Assembly (NCBI GenBank): GCA_035326425.1
Contig: DAOLFG010000021.1
Location: forward strand, 7,254-71,253
DNA: 64,000 nucleotides
Direction: 5' to 3'
Source: CALKJU01 sp035326425
Lineage (GTDB): Bacteria > Pseudomonadota > Alphaproteobacteria > Geminicoccales > Geminicoccaceae
Numbering within the stretch: position 1 is the first letter of the stretch; each line of letters opens with the position of its first letter. Both the position numbers and the translations under genes were made by a program. The notes beneath the pieces were generated by a model. It was given only the letters and a program-made list of their open reading frames with translations. It ran no database searches and was not told the DNA's origin. Of this stretch, positions 19,798 to 29,444 are shown piece by piece.

Positions 19798-22792
19798 CGA
19801 GTCGCTCGTTTTTCGGATCGTAGAAGACGGTCGACGGCGTCACCTCGATCTCGACGGCACCGTCGGGCATCGGCACCCACAAGGTCTGGCCGCTCCGCTC
19901 GGCGCCGCCCGCCACCAGGGCGAGAGCGATCGACCGTCCGAGATTGGCGCTCATGTAGCTCGAGGTGACGTGGCCAAGCATCCGCATCGGCAGCGCCTGC
20001 TTCGGGTCCTCGACGATCTGGGCCCCTTCCTCGAGGACCACCGCCGGATCCCTGGTGAGCAGCCCGACCAGCTGCTTGCGACCCTTGGCGACGAGGTCCG
20101 GACGGGCGAGGCCGCGCTTGCCTATGAAATCGGTCTTCTGCCGGCTGACAATCCGGCCCATGCCCAGGTCGTGCGGCGTCACCGTTCCGTCGGTCTCCTG
20201 GCCGACGATGACGTAGCCCTTCTCGGCGCGCAGCACGTGCATCGCCTCGGTGCCGTAGGGCGTGATGCCGAACGGCTGGCCGGTTCGCCACAGGCTCTCC
20301 CACAAGGCGGCGCCATAGCCCGAGGCGACGTTGACTTCGTAGGACAGCTCTCCGGTGAAGCTGATGCGGAAGACGCGCGCCGGCAGTCCCGCCACCCGTC
20401 CCTCGCGCCAGCTCAGATGCGGGAAGGCCTCGCGCGAGAGGTCGATATCGGTGCCGGCGGCCGCCAGCACGTCACGGGCCTTCGGGCCCGTGACGGCGAT
20501 CGCGGCCCATTGCTCGGTCACCGAGGTGCAGAACACCCGCAAGCCCGGCCATTCGCACTGCAGCCATTCCTCGAGCCAGGCGAAGACCCGCGCCGCATTG
20601 CCCGAGGTCGTGGTCATATGGAAACGGTCGGGACCGAGGCGCGCGGTGACGCCATCGTCCAGCACCATGCCGTCGTCCCTGAGCATCAGGCCGTAACGGC
20701 AGCGGCCGACCTCCAGCTTGCTCCAGGCGTTGGTATAGACGCGGTCGAGGAACGACGCCGCATCCGGCCCGCGGATGTCGATCTTGCCCAGCGTGCTGGC
20801 ATCGAACAGCCCGGCGGCCCTCCGCGCGGCGCGGCATTCGCGCGCGACGGCTTCCTGCATCGTCTCGCCGGCCCGTGGAAAGTAGCGTGCCCGTTTCCAC
20901 TGGCCGACATCCTCGAACACCGCCCCCTGCTGCTCGGCCCAGCCGTGGCTGGGCGTCTTGCGAACCGGGTCGAACAGCGCGCCCGGGCCGGGGCCGGCCA
21001 ATGCTCCGAAGGTGACGGGCGTGTAAGGTGCGCGGAACGTCGTGTAGCCGGTGGCCTCGATTCCCTGGCCCAGGGCGTCCGCGACGATGGCCAGCGCGTT
21101 GACGTTCGAGGTCTTGCCCTGGTCGGTGCCCATGCCCGTGGTGGTATAGCGCTTGACATGCTCGATCGAGCGGAAGCCCTCGGACAGTGCCAGCTTCAGA
21201 TCCTTGGCGGTGACGTCGTTCTGGAAGTCGACGAAGGCCCTGACCTTGTGGGCGGGCTCCCGGCTCGGCGCCAGCCAGAGCGGGGCCATCGTCGAGGCGG
21301 ACTCCTCGTAGACGGCCGGCACGGTCGGTACAGCCGCCACGAAGCCCGCCGCTTCGGCCGCCTCGGCGCCGGCCCTGGCGCCTTCGCCGAGGCAATCGGC
21401 CAGGCCATAGCTGCCGTTGCAGGCGCCGGCCGACCGTCCGGCCGGCAGGTCGCCATCCGGCACGAACGCCGCGATCCGGTCGTCGAACCTCAGCCGGCCG
21501 CGAGCCTGCGAGTGCAGATGGACGGCCGGGTTCCAGCCTCCTGACATCAGGAGCGTGTCGCAGGCGACCCTCTCGGGCACGACATCCGGCGAGTCCGCCG
21601 GGGCGATCCAGGCATGGTCGATACGCCGACGGCCTTCGGTGCGCACGAGGATCGATCCGGCGCGCACGACGATGCCGGCCTCGCGCGCCCGTGCGGGCAG
21701 AGGGCCTTGCGGGTCCGGCCGCGCATCGACGATGGCCTCGACTGCGCTGCCGGCGGCGGCGAGATCGAGGGCCGCCGCATAGGCGCTGTCGTTGTTGGTG
21801 AACAGCACGACGCGCCCACCCGCCTTCACCGCCCAGCGGTTCAGATAGGCGCGGGCCGAGGCGGCCAGCATGATGCCCGGCCGGTCGTTGTCGCCGAACA
21901 CCAGCGGCCGCTCGATGGCGCCGGTCGCCAGGACCACCTGCTTCGCCCGCACCCGCCACAGCCGCTGGCGGGGCATGCGTGGAGGAGTCGCGGAGAGGTG
22001 GTCGGCTAGCCGCTCGAGGATCCCCAGGTAGTTGTGATCGTAGTAGCCGAACACCGAGGCCCGGCTGAGGATCGTCACCTCGGGCATAGCCTCGAGCTCT
22101 TCGGCGGCCCGGCCCACCCAGCGCAGCGCAGGCAGGCCGTCGATCCGGCTCGCCGCATCGGCCAGCAGGGCGCCGCCCGGTTCGGGCTGATCGTCGGCGA
22201 GGATGACGCGGGCACCCGCGGCGGCGGCCGTTGCCGCTGCCATGAGGCCGGCCGGCCCGGCGCCCACCACCAGCACGTCGCAATGGGCGTGGCGGTGCAG
22301 ATAGCGGTCGGGATCGGGCCCGGCAGGGCTGCGGCCGAGTCCGGCTGCCGCCCGGATGCGCGGCTCGTAGACCCTGGTCCACCACGACGGCGGCCACATG
22401 AAGGTCTTGTAGTAGAAGCCGGCGGGCAGGAAGGGGGACAGCAGGTCGCCCACTGCCCCAATGTCGAACGCCAGCGAGGGCCAACGGTTCTGGCTGGTGG
22501 CGGCGAGCCCGTCGAACAGCTCGACCTGCGTCGCCCGCAGGTTCGGATCCTCGGCGCCGTTACCGCGGTCGATACCCACCAGGGCGTTGGGCTCCTCGGC
22601 TCCTGCCGTCATGATCCCGCGCGGCCGGTGGTACTTGAAGCTGCGGCCGGCCAGATGGACGCCATTGGCCAGCAGGGCCGAGGCCAGCGTGTCGCCGGCG
22701 AAACCCTCGTAGGCGCGACCATCGAAGCTGAACCGCAGGCGCCGCCCGCGGTCGAGCCTGCCTCCTGACGGCAACCGCCAAGCTTGGCTCAC
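19790..22792 (-). CDS. soxA: sarcosine oxidase alpha subunit
   Basis: Oxidises sarcosine with the beta subunit and passes the methylene group to tetrahydrofolate. It has 1000 residues from the GTG at 22792, which overlaps the soxD stop (GTGA). Domains: N-terminal ferredoxin-like (about 20-100, FAGDTLASALLANGVH), NAD/FAD Rossmann with VLVVGAGPAGLMAAATAA (about 168), a second nucleotide fold, and a C-terminal aminomethyltransferase (GcvT) half from about 610 (ATLGKIDIRGPDAASFLDR). The frame is open for another 85 codons upstream, but that is a shadow of soxD. Confidence 0.96.
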   Translation of the reverse strand: MSQAWRLPSGGRLDRGRRLRFSFDGRAYEGFAGDTLASALLANGVHLAGRSFKYHRPRGIMTAGAEEPNALVGIDRGNGAEDPNLRATQVELFDGLAATSQNRWPSLAFDIGAVGDLLSPFLPAGFYYKTFMWPPSWWTRVYEPRIRAAAGLGRSPAGPDPDRYLHRHAHCDVLVVGAGPAGLMAAATAAAAGARVILADDQPEPGGALLADAASRIDGLPALRWVGRAAEELEAMPEVTILSRASVFGYYDHNYLGILERLADHLSATPPRMPRQRLWRVRAKQVVLATGAIERPLVFGDNDRPGIMLAASARAYLNRWAVKAGGRVVLFTNNDSAYAAALDLAAAGSAVEAIVDARPDPQGPLPARAREAGIVVRAGSILVRTEGRRRIDHAWIAPADSPDVVPERVACDTLLMSGGWNPAVHLHSQARGRLRFDDRIAAFVPDGDLPAGRSAGACNGSYGLADCLGEGARAGAEAAEAAGFVAAVPTVPAVYEESASTMAPLWLAPSREPAHKVRAFVDFQNDVTAKDLKLALSEGFRSIEHVKRYTTTGMGTDQGKTSNVNALAIVADALGQGIEATGYTTFRAPYTPVTFGALAGPGPGALFDPVRKTPSHGWAEQQGAVFEDVGQWKRARYFPRAGETMQEAVARECRAARRAAGLFDASTLGKIDIRGPDAASFLDRVYTNAWSKLEVGRCRYGLMLRDDGMVLDDGVTARLGPDRFHMTTTSGNAARVFAWLEEWLQCEWPGLRVFCTSVTEQWAAIAVTGPKARDVLAAAGTDIDLSREAFPHLSWREGRVAGLPARVFRISFTGELSYEVNVASGYGAALWESLWRTGQPFGITPYGTEAMHVLRAEKGYVIVGQETDGTVTPHDLGMGRIVSRQKTDFIGKRGLARPDLVAKGRKQLVGLLTRDPAVVLEEGAQIVEDPKQALPMRMLGHVTSSYMSANLGRSIALALVAGGAERSGQTLWVPMPDGAVEIEVTPSTVFYDPKNERLDG

Positions 22793-23070
22793 GACCCCGA
22801 TCCCTCCGGCGGCCGCTCGCCCATCGGATAGACGGTGAGGAAGCGGTCGCTCACGGTATCGCGGGCGGCGTTGAACCACCGCCGGCAGCCATGCGCATGC
22901 AGCCACCGCTCGAGCAGCAGGCCCTTGGTATTCTGCCGCAGGAACAGGTAGGCCTCCCAATCGGCGTCGCTGGCGGCCGTCGGGTCCGGCCGGGCTATGT
23001 GCGCCTCGCCGCCGCAGCGGAACTCGATCTCGGCGCGCGGGCCGCAATGCGGGCAGTGGATCAGGAGCAT
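22789..23070 (-). CDS. soxD: sarcosine oxidase delta subunit
   Basis: Zinc-binding small subunit, 93 residues. CPHCG at residues 6-10 and the later HAHGCRRWFNAARDT give the zinc ligands and the family signature. It ends in an overlap with soxA and starts 10 bp after soxB. Confidence 0.96.
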   Translation of the reverse strand: MLLIHCPHCGPRAEIEFRCGGEAHIARPDPTAASDADWEAYLFLRQNTKGLLLERWLHAHGCRRWFNAARDTVSDRFLTVYPMGERPPEGSGS

Positions 23071-23080
23071 GTGACGGCTC

Positions 23081-24331
23081 TCAATGCGCGACTGCCGCGG
23101 CCGCGGCCTCGTCGATCAGCCGGCCGGTGCGGAACCGCTCCAGCGTGAACGGCGCGTTGATCGGGTGCGGCTCGTCGCGGGCGATGGTGTGGGCGAAGAC
23201 GTGGCCCGAGCCCGGGGTCGCCTTGAAGCCGCCGGTGCCCCAGCCGCAGTTGACGTAGAGACCCTGCACCGGCGTTCTGGCGAGGATCGGCGAACGGTCG
23301 GGCGTGACGTCGACGATGCCGCCCCATTGGCGCAGCATCCGCAGGCGCGAGAAGATCGGAAACAGCTCGCAGATCGCCTCGAGCGTGTGCTCGATCACCT
23401 GCAGGCCGCCGCGCTGGCTGTAGCTGACATACTGGTCGGTGCCGGCGCCGATCACCAGCTCGCCCTTGTCGGACTGACTGACATAGGCGTGGACGGTGTT
23501 GGACATGGCGACGCAGGGGAACACCGGCTTCACCGGCTCGCTGACCAGGGCCTGCAGCGGGTTGGACTCGATCGGCATGCGCACGCCCGCCATCGTCATG
23601 ACGACACTGGTATGCCCTGCCGCCACCACGCCGATCTTCCTGGCCCCGATGAAGCCGCGGCTGGTCTCGACCCCCACGATCCGTCCGCCGTCGCGCCGGA
23701 TGCCGGTGACCTCGCAGTTCTGGATGATGTCGACCCCGCGCGCATCGGCCCCACGGGCGAAGCCCCAGGCCACCGCGTCGTGCCGCGCTGTGCCGCCGCG
23801 CCGCTGCAGGGCGGCTCCGGTTACTGGGTAGCGGATGTTCGGATCGATGTTCAGTGGCGGGCAGAACGCCTTGGCCTGCTCGGCGGTCAGCCACTCGTTG
23901 TCGATGCCGTTCAACCGGTCGGCGTGGATGTGGCGCTTGAGGATCTGCTCGTCGTGGGTGTTGTGCGCGATCATCATCACGCCGCGCTGGCTGAACATGA
24001 CGTTGTAGTTCAGCTCGGCCGACAGGCTCTCCCACAGCTTCATGCTGTGCTCGTAGATGCCGGCGCTCTCGTCGTAGAGATAGTTGGAGCGCACCACCGT
24101 CGTGTTGCGGCCGGTGTTGCCGCCGCCGAGCCAGCCCTTCTCGATCACCGCGACGTCGGTGATGCCGTGCTCCCTGGCGAGATAATAGGCGGTGGCGAGC
24201 CCATGGCCGCCGCCGCCGATGATCACGACCTCGTAGCTCGGCCGCGGCTCCGGCGAGCGCCATGCGGCCTGCCAGTTGCGGTGGCCGGTGAGCGCGTTGC
24301 GGGCGAGCGAGAAGATCGAATAGCGCTGCAT
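23081..24331 (-). CDS. soxB: sarcosine oxidase beta subunit
   Basis: Flavoprotein subunit carrying FAD and, in the family, covalent FMN; it performs sarcosine oxidation. It has 416 residues starting MQRYSIFSLARNALTGH, as is usual. FAD motif: VVIIGGGGHGLATAYYLA (about 35-52). GWGTGGFKATPGSGH lies near the C-terminus. First gene of the soxBDAG operon. The usual glyA, folD and purU companions are not in the window. Confidence 0.96.
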   Translation of the reverse strand: MQRYSIFSLARNALTGHRNWQAAWRSPEPRPSYEVVIIGGGGHGLATAYYLAREHGITDVAVIEKGWLGGGNTGRNTTVVRSNYLYDESAGIYEHSMKLWESLSAELNYNVMFSQRGVMMIAHNTHDEQILKRHIHADRLNGIDNEWLTAEQAKAFCPPLNIDPNIRYPVTGAALQRRGGTARHDAVAWGFARGADARGVDIIQNCEVTGIRRDGGRIVGVETSRGFIGARKIGVVAAGHTSVVMTMAGVRMPIESNPLQALVSEPVKPVFPCVAMSNTVHAYVSQSDKGELVIGAGTDQYVSYSQRGGLQVIEHTLEAICELFPIFSRLRMLRQWGGIVDVTPDRSPILARTPVQGLYVNCGWGTGGFKATPGSGHVFAHTIARDEPHPINAPFTLERFRTGRLIDEAAAAAVAH

Positions 24332-24358
24332 GTCCTGCGCGTCGGAATGGCGGCGCGA

Positions 24359-24370
24359 CCTCTATAGAGG
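24359..24370. promoter_or_regulatory. 12-bp perfect palindrome upstream of soxB
   Basis: CCTCTATAGAGG lies 28 bp before the soxB ATG. It is an operator-sized palindrome in the only gap ahead of the operon and also contains a -10-like TATAGA. It could be a repressor site; no binding protein is known. Confidence 0.35.
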
Positions 24371-24402
24371 CTGGCGAGGCGGCGTGCCAGCCGGGGCCGA
24401 CA

Positions 24403-25473
24403 TCAGTCGATCTCCGCTAGGCGGACGGCCCGCCCGGATTCCGCCGAGCGCAGGGCTGCCAGCGAGAACCGCAGCACATCCAGCCCTTGGCCTCCGGTCA
24501 GCAACGGTGGCCGCCGGTCGTGAAGCGCCTCGATGGTGTCGCGGGTCGAGCGGACGAAGCTCTCCTCCCAGCCGGTCGGCATGGCCGAGAAGCCCGTGGT
24601 CTCGCCGTCGCGATAGAGGATCACCGGCGGCCGGTCGCCCAGCCGGCCGTGGCCTCGGGTGATCCACACCACGCCGCGCGTGCCGGTGATCTCGACCTGA
24701 TCGTCCTGTGCGTAGTGCACGGTATCGACCATCAGGTCGCGCGCGTGCACCGCCTCGAACACGCCCATGCGGCTGCCGGGAAAGCGGAACGAGATCATCG
24801 CCGGCCCGTCGACGATGCCGCCCTCGATCTCGGTCCGTCCGATCCAGGCGTGCACCTCGTCGGGCATGCCCATGAACCACCAGGCGAGTGCGAACTTGTG
24901 GTGGCCGTCGTCGAACACGATGGGACCACCACCGCAGGTGGCGGGATCGAGCCGCCAGGACCGGGCCGCCGGCGGGACCGACCAGCCGTGTCGCGGGTCG
25001 CCGAACACGCTCTTGATGCGGATGGTGAGGGGCTCGCCGATGGCGCCGGCGTCGACCAGCTCCTTGGCCTTCTGCACCGGCGGGTAGAACACGAAGTTCT
25101 CGAACAGCTTGAAGAACAGGCCGCGCCGCTCGGCCTCGGCCACCATCGCCCGGGCGTCGGCGAGGCCGGTCGCCATCGGCTTCTGCACCGATACCGCCCG
25201 GCCGGCCCGCAGGGCGGCAAGGGCTGCCGGCGCGTGCAGGTGATGCGGCAGCAGCACCTCGACCAGCTCGACCTCGTCGCAGGCGAGTAGATCCTCCGGG
25301 CGGGTGAACAGTCGCTCCGGCGGGACGCCCCAGGCTTCCGCCTTTGCGCGGCCGATCTCGGGCGAGGCATCGCACAAGGCGACGATGCCGGCGCGTTCGT
25401 TGCGCAGATATTCGATGGCGTGGAGGTCGGAGATGCGCCCGGCCCCGACGAAGCCCACACCGATGCACCGCAT
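24403..25473 (-). CDS. Gfo/Idh/MocA family oxidoreductase
   Basis: NAD(P)-dependent sugar or inositol-type dehydrogenase, 356 residues. Rossmann motif GVGFVGAGRISDLHA at the start, QKPMATGLADARAM in place of the usual EKP motif, and the C-terminal alpha/beta domain with GGGPIVFDDGHHKFAL. The ATG at 25473 follows AGGGAGG at about 8 bases. It is upstream of soxB on the same strand with a 71-bp gap. Together with the inositol-phosphatase-like gene at the other end of sox it hints at linked polyol/one-carbon use, but the substrate is not known. Confidence 0.9.
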   Translation of the reverse strand: MRCIGVGFVGAGRISDLHAIEYLRNERAGIVALCDASPEIGRAKAEAWGVPPERLFTRPEDLLACDEVELVEVLLPHHLHAPAALAALRAGRAVSVQKPMATGLADARAMVAEAERRGLFFKLFENFVFYPPVQKAKELVDAGAIGEPLTIRIKSVFGDPRHGWSVPPAARSWRLDPATCGGGPIVFDDGHHKFALAWWFMGMPDEVHAWIGRTEIEGGIVDGPAMISFRFPGSRMGVFEAVHARDLMVDTVHYAQDDQVEITGTRGVVWITRGHGRLGDRPPVILYRDGETTGFSAMPTGWEESFVRSTRDTIEALHDRRPPLLTGGQGLDVLRFSLAALRSAESGRAVRLAEID

Positions 25474-25541
25474 TGCCCGACCTCCCTGCCGTCGTGGCGA
25501 GTTGACAGGCGACGCCTCCGCAGATCAAGGGCCGCGCCGCG

Positions 25542-27401
25542 ATGGGCAGGGGCGGGCCGACCCACTATGTAGCGTCCATGTCCCGCGAGCTGCGCGCTCT
25601 CACCAACACCACCGCGGTCGGGATCGGCCTGGATCGGCGGATCGTCGAACGTCTGCGCGCCATCGCCTGGCCGGCGGATGATCTGGCATTCCGGCGCCGG
25701 CTCGTGCTCACCGTGTTCTGTCTCGCCTCCGCCGCTCTGCTCAACGCGTTCGTGCCGATGCTGTTCGCAACTGCGATCGATCGGTTGTCGGCACCAGTGG
25801 CGGTGGTGCTGCCCGTCGCGCTGCTCGCCGGCTACGTGGCGCTGGGCTGGATCGCGCGGGTCGTCAACGAGCTGCGCTGGGCGCTGTACGGCCCGATCGA
25901 GCAGCGTGCGCGGCGGCGCCTGGCCCTGGGTGCCTTGGAGCACCTGCACGGCCTGTCGCTGGGCTTCCACCTCGGCCGGCGCACCGGCCAGATCAGCCGC
26001 GTGCTGGAGAACGGCCTCAACGGCCTTCGCGAGTTGCTGTTCGACGGCATCTTCGTGGTGCTTCCGCTGTTGGCGGAGATACTCTTCGTCAGCGCCGTGC
26101 TGGTCGTGCGGCTGGATGCGGTGTTCGCCCTCGTCCTGCTGGTGACGCTCATCCTCCACGGCACCGTGCTGGTGGTGGGCTCGGAATGGCTGCGCGCCCA
26201 CCAGCGCAAGGCCGTCGCGGAAGGGGCCCTGGCGCATGGCCGGGCGGTCGACAGCCTGCTCAACTACGAGACGGTCAAGTACTTCACCAACGAGCGGCAT
26301 GTCGCCGGCCGCTACGATGCCAGCCTCGCCGAGGTCGAACGGCTGACCGTCAAGGCGCTGTCGCTGCGAACCGCCACCGGTGTGACGCTGGTCACGATCC
26401 TCAGCGCCGGCATGGCGACTATCCTGTTCCTGGCCGGCAGCCGCGTCGCGTCGGGTGCCATGAGCGTCGGCGAGCTGGTCCTGGTCAACGTCTACATGCT
26501 CCAGCTCGTCCGGCCGATGGAGCGGCTCGGGCAGATCTACCGCTCGATCAAGCAGGCCTTCGTCGACCTTGAGCAGCTCCTCGAGCTGCTGGACGAGGTT
26601 CCGGAAGTCGCGGACCGCCCGGGTGCGAGAATCTTGCCCTCGGGACCGGGCGAGGTCCGCTTCGAGGAGGTGAGCTTCGGGTATGGCCCCGACCGGCCGA
26701 TCCTCGACCATGTCGACCTCGCCATCCGGCCAGGGGAGGCGCTGGCCGTGGTCGGTCCGACCGGTGCTGGTAAGTCGACGATCGCCCGACTGCTGTTCCG
26801 CTTCTGGGATCCCACGGCCGGGCGCGTGACCGTCGACGGCAACGATCTGCGCGACCTCACCCAGGAATCGCTGCGTGCCGCCATCGCCGTGGTGCCGCAG
26901 GACTCCGTCCTGTTCAACGAGACCATCGGCTACAACATCGGCTTCGGCCGGCCCGACGCGACGCAGGACGAGATCGAGGATGCCGCGCGTGTCGCCGAGC
27001 TGCACGACTTCATCATCGGGCTGCCGGAAGGCTACGAGACGGTCGTCGGCGAGCGTGGACTCAAGCTCTCCGGCGGCGAGAAGCAGCGCGTCGCAATCGC
27101 CCGCGCCGTGTTGAAGCGCCCCCGCATCTTCATCCTCGACGAGGCCACCTCGTCGCTCGACAGCGGCACCGAGCGCCGCGTTCAGGCCAATCTGCGCGCC
27201 GTCTCGGAGGGGACCACCACCCTCGTCATCGCCCACCGGCTTTCGACCGTCGTCGATGCCGACGAGATCGTGGTGCTCGACGGCGGTCGTGTCGCCGAGA
27301 GAGGCATCCATGCCGAGCTGCTGGAGCTGGGCGGCCTCTATGCCGAGTTGTGGGCTAAGCAGGCGAGCGAGGGCGACCCCGCCGGCCCGCAATCCGCCTA
27401 G
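25542..27401 (+). CDS. ATM1-type ABC exporter (membrane-ATPase fusion)
   Basis: Half-transporter of the ATM1/HMT class, which in bacteria exports glutathione-linked metals or sulfur species. It has 619 residues: six membrane helices (about 40-330), ATM1 signatures NYETVKYFTNERH and YRSIKQAFVDLEQLLELLDE, then the ATPase with Walker A GPTGAGKST, signature LSGGEKQRVAIARAV and Walker B RIFILDEATSSLD. An inner ATG at 25578 is an alternative start. It converges on tsaD with a 4-bp overlap of the ends. Confidence 0.9.
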   Translation: MGRGGPTHYVASMSRELRALTNTTAVGIGLDRRIVERLRAIAWPADDLAFRRRLVLTVFCLASAALLNAFVPMLFATAIDRLSAPVAVVLPVALLAGYVALGWIARVVNELRWALYGPIEQRARRRLALGALEHLHGLSLGFHLGRRTGQISRVLENGLNGLRELLFDGIFVVLPLLAEILFVSAVLVVRLDAVFALVLLVTLILHGTVLVVGSEWLRAHQRKAVAEGALAHGRAVDSLLNYETVKYFTNERHVAGRYDASLAEVERLTVKALSLRTATGVTLVTILSAGMATILFLAGSRVASGAMSVGELVLVNVYMLQLVRPMERLGQIYRSIKQAFVDLEQLLELLDEVPEVADRPGARILPSGPGEVRFEEVSFGYGPDRPILDHVDLAIRPGEALAVVGPTGAGKSTIARLLFRFWDPTAGRVTVDGNDLRDLTQESLRAAIAVVPQDSVLFNETIGYNIGFGRPDATQDEIEDAARVAELHDFIIGLPEGYETVVGERGLKLSGGEKQRVAIARAVLKRPRIFILDEATSSLDSGTERRVQANLRAVSEGTTTLVIAHRLSTVVDADEIVVLDGGRVAERGIHAELLELGGLYAELWAKQASEGDPAGPQSA

Positions 27402-28465
27402 GCCTTCACTCCCGCCCCGATCGCCGGCTCGGCTCCGGGGTCGAGCGGCCAGCGCGCACGCGCCGGCGTGTCCAGCGGATCGTCGTGACCGAGCGCCAGC
27501 CGCTCCTGGCCGGCCCAGGCGATCATCACCGCATTGTCGCCGCACAACGGCAGCGGCGGCGCTACTAGCCGCATCTCTCGTCTCGTCGCGAGGCGGTCGA
27601 GGCGTTCGCGGATCCGTGCGTTGGCGGCGACCCCGCCCGCCACCACGAGTGTGTCGCCGAGCGGGTGGCGCTGGCGGAACAATGCGATGGCATTGGCGGT
27701 GCGCTCGACCAGGCTGTCCGCCGCCGCCTCCTGGAAGGATGCGCAGAGATCGGCGAGGTTGCGGGGCTCGAGGGCCGCCGGGCCGAGCTTCAGGACGGCG
27801 TGGCGCACGGCAGTCTTGAGGCCGGAGAAGGAGAAATGGCAGCCGGGCTGGCCGGCCAGCGGCCTCGGGAAGGCGAACCTGGCGGGATCGCCGCTGCGGG
27901 CCAGCCCCTCGACCGCCGGACCGCCCGGATAGCCGAGGCCCAGCATCTTGGCGACCTTGTCGAAGGCCTCGCCCAGCGCGTCGTCGATCGTGGTGCCCAG
28001 CCGGCGATAGCGTCCGACATCCTCGACGACGAGCAGCTGGCAGTGCCCGCCTGAGACGAGGAGCAGCAGATAGGGGAAATCCACACCGTCGGTCAGGCGG
28101 GCGGTGAGCGCGTGACCCTCCAGGTGGTTGATCGCGATCAGCGGCAGCCGATGGACCAGACAGAGGGTCTTGGCGGTGACGAGACCCACCATCAGCCCGC
28201 CGATCAACCCAGGCCCCGCTGTCGCCGCCACTGCCCTGAGATCGCGAAAGCCGAGCCCGGCCTCGGCCATCGCCGCCTCGATCAGCCGATCCAGCCGCTC
28301 GACATGGGCGCGGGCGGCGATCTCGGGGACCACACCGCCATAGGGGGCGTGCAGGTCGAGCTGCGCCGCGATCGGCGCCGTGAGCACCCTGCGGTCGGCG
28401 GTGACGAGCGCCGCCGCCGTCTCGTCGCAGCTCGTCTCGATGCCCAGGACGATCGGCTCGGCCAA
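27398..28465 (-). CDS. tsaD: tRNA N6-threonylcarbamoyladenosine transferase
   Basis: Catalytic subunit for t6A37 in ANN-decoding tRNAs. It has 355 residues with the N-terminal GIETSCDETAAALV, metal-binding HxxxH in INHLEGHALTA, and ATP-site FPYLLLLVSGGHCQL and VAGGVAANARIRERL. The start appears to be TTG at 28465. It is divergent from hemC with a 51-bp gap, an arrangement common in alphaproteobacteria. Confidence 0.96.
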   Translation of the reverse strand: MAEPIVLGIETSCDETAAALVTADRRVLTAPIAAQLDLHAPYGGVVPEIAARAHVERLDRLIEAAMAEAGLGFRDLRAVAATAGPGLIGGLMVGLVTAKTLCLVHRLPLIAINHLEGHALTARLTDGVDFPYLLLLVSGGHCQLLVVEDVGRYRRLGTTIDDALGEAFDKVAKMLGLGYPGGPAVEGLARSGDPARFAFPRPLAGQPGCHFSFSGLKTAVRHAVLKLGPAALEPRNLADLCASFQEAAADSLVERTANAIALFRQRHPLGDTLVVAGGVAANARIRERLDRLATRREMRLVAPPLPLCGDNAVMIAWAGQERLALGHDDPLDTPARARWPLDPGAEPAIGAGVKA

Positions 28466-28516
28466 ACGGATACCCTCTGCTAGAAGCGGCGCATCCTTTA
28501 GTCAGCGCAAGGCAGC

Positions 28517-29440
28517 ATGGCCAGCACAGCACGACTCGTCATCGGCACGCGCGGCTCGCCCCTGGCGCTCGCCCAGGCGAGGCTGGTCGAGCAGGCGTTG
28601 GCCCGCGCCGTGCCCGAGCTGGCCGGACCCGGGGCCATCGCCACGCAGGTCATCCGGACCAGTGGCGACGCGGTGCAGGACCGGCCACTGGCCGAGATCG
28701 GCGGCAAGGGGCTGTTCACCAAGGAGATCGAGGATGCGCTGCTCGATGGCCGCATCGATATCGCCGTCCATTCCTGCAAGGACATGCCGACTGTCCTGCC
28801 ACAGGGACTCGTCCTTGCCGCCAGCCTGCCGCGCGCCGATGCGCGCGACGCGCTGATCTGCGAGGGGGCCTCGACCATCGAGGAGCTTCAGCCGGCCGCG
28901 CGACTCGGATCGGCCTCGGTCCGGCGAGTGGCCCAGGCATTGGCGGTCCGGCCCGACCTGCGCGCCGTCCCCCTGCGCGGCTCGGTCGGAACCCGCCTGC
29001 GCAAGCTGGAGGAAGGGCAGGTCCAGGCGACCTTCCTCGCCATGGCCGGGCTCGACCGCCTCGGCGTCGCCGACGATCGTCGCGTCCACCCGCTGCCGGT
29101 CGAGACCATGCTGCCGGCGGTGGCGCAGGGAGCCATTGCGATCGAGGCTCGACAGGCGGACGAAGGCGTCTTCATGCTGCTCTCTCGAATCGACGACGCC
29201 GCGACCTCCCGCTGTGTGGCGGCTGAGAGGGCATTGCTGGCCGAGCTCGACGGCTCCTGCAGGACACCGATTGCCGGGCTGTGCATCGAGGAAGGGCAGG
29301 GGCTGTGGCTGCGCGGTCTCGCCGCCAGCCCCGACGGCAGCCGGATCGCCAGGGTCGAGCTGCGCGGCGCGGCCGCCGACGCCCGGGCGATGGGCCTCGA
29401 GGCCGGCCGTGCCTTGCGGCGAAGCGACGCGTTCGGCTAG
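28517..29440 (+). CDS. hemC: porphobilinogen deaminase (hydroxymethylbilane synthase)
   Basis: Joins four porphobilinogens into hydroxymethylbilane in tetrapyrrole synthesis. It has 307 residues: GTRGSPLALAQARLVEQAL at the start, IDIAVHSCKDMPTVLPQGL with catalytic Asp, QGAIAIEARQAD, and the dipyrromethane cofactor cysteine in LDGSCRTPIAG. It heads a plus-strand run hemC-hemD-mitofilin-hemY. Its product feeds both heme and, through CysG at 16 kb, siroheme. Confidence 0.96.
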   Translation: MASTARLVIGTRGSPLALAQARLVEQALARAVPELAGPGAIATQVIRTSGDAVQDRPLAEIGGKGLFTKEIEDALLDGRIDIAVHSCKDMPTVLPQGLVLAASLPRADARDALICEGASTIEELQPAARLGSASVRRVAQALAVRPDLRAVPLRGSVGTRLRKLEEGQVQATFLAMAGLDRLGVADDRRVHPLPVETMLPAVAQGAIAIEARQADEGVFMLLSRIDDAATSRCVAAERALLAELDGSCRTPIAGLCIEEGQGLWLRGLAASPDGSRIARVELRGAAADARAMGLEAGRALRRSDAFG

Positions 29441-29444
29441 GCGG

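Noticed and set aside
24795..28532. Very long minus-strand open frame (over 1,200 codons) across the ABC exporter and tsaD
   Set aside because: It is antisense to the exporter and partly to tsaD; translated residues are low-complexity and have no family features. High GC leaves few stops in shadow frames.
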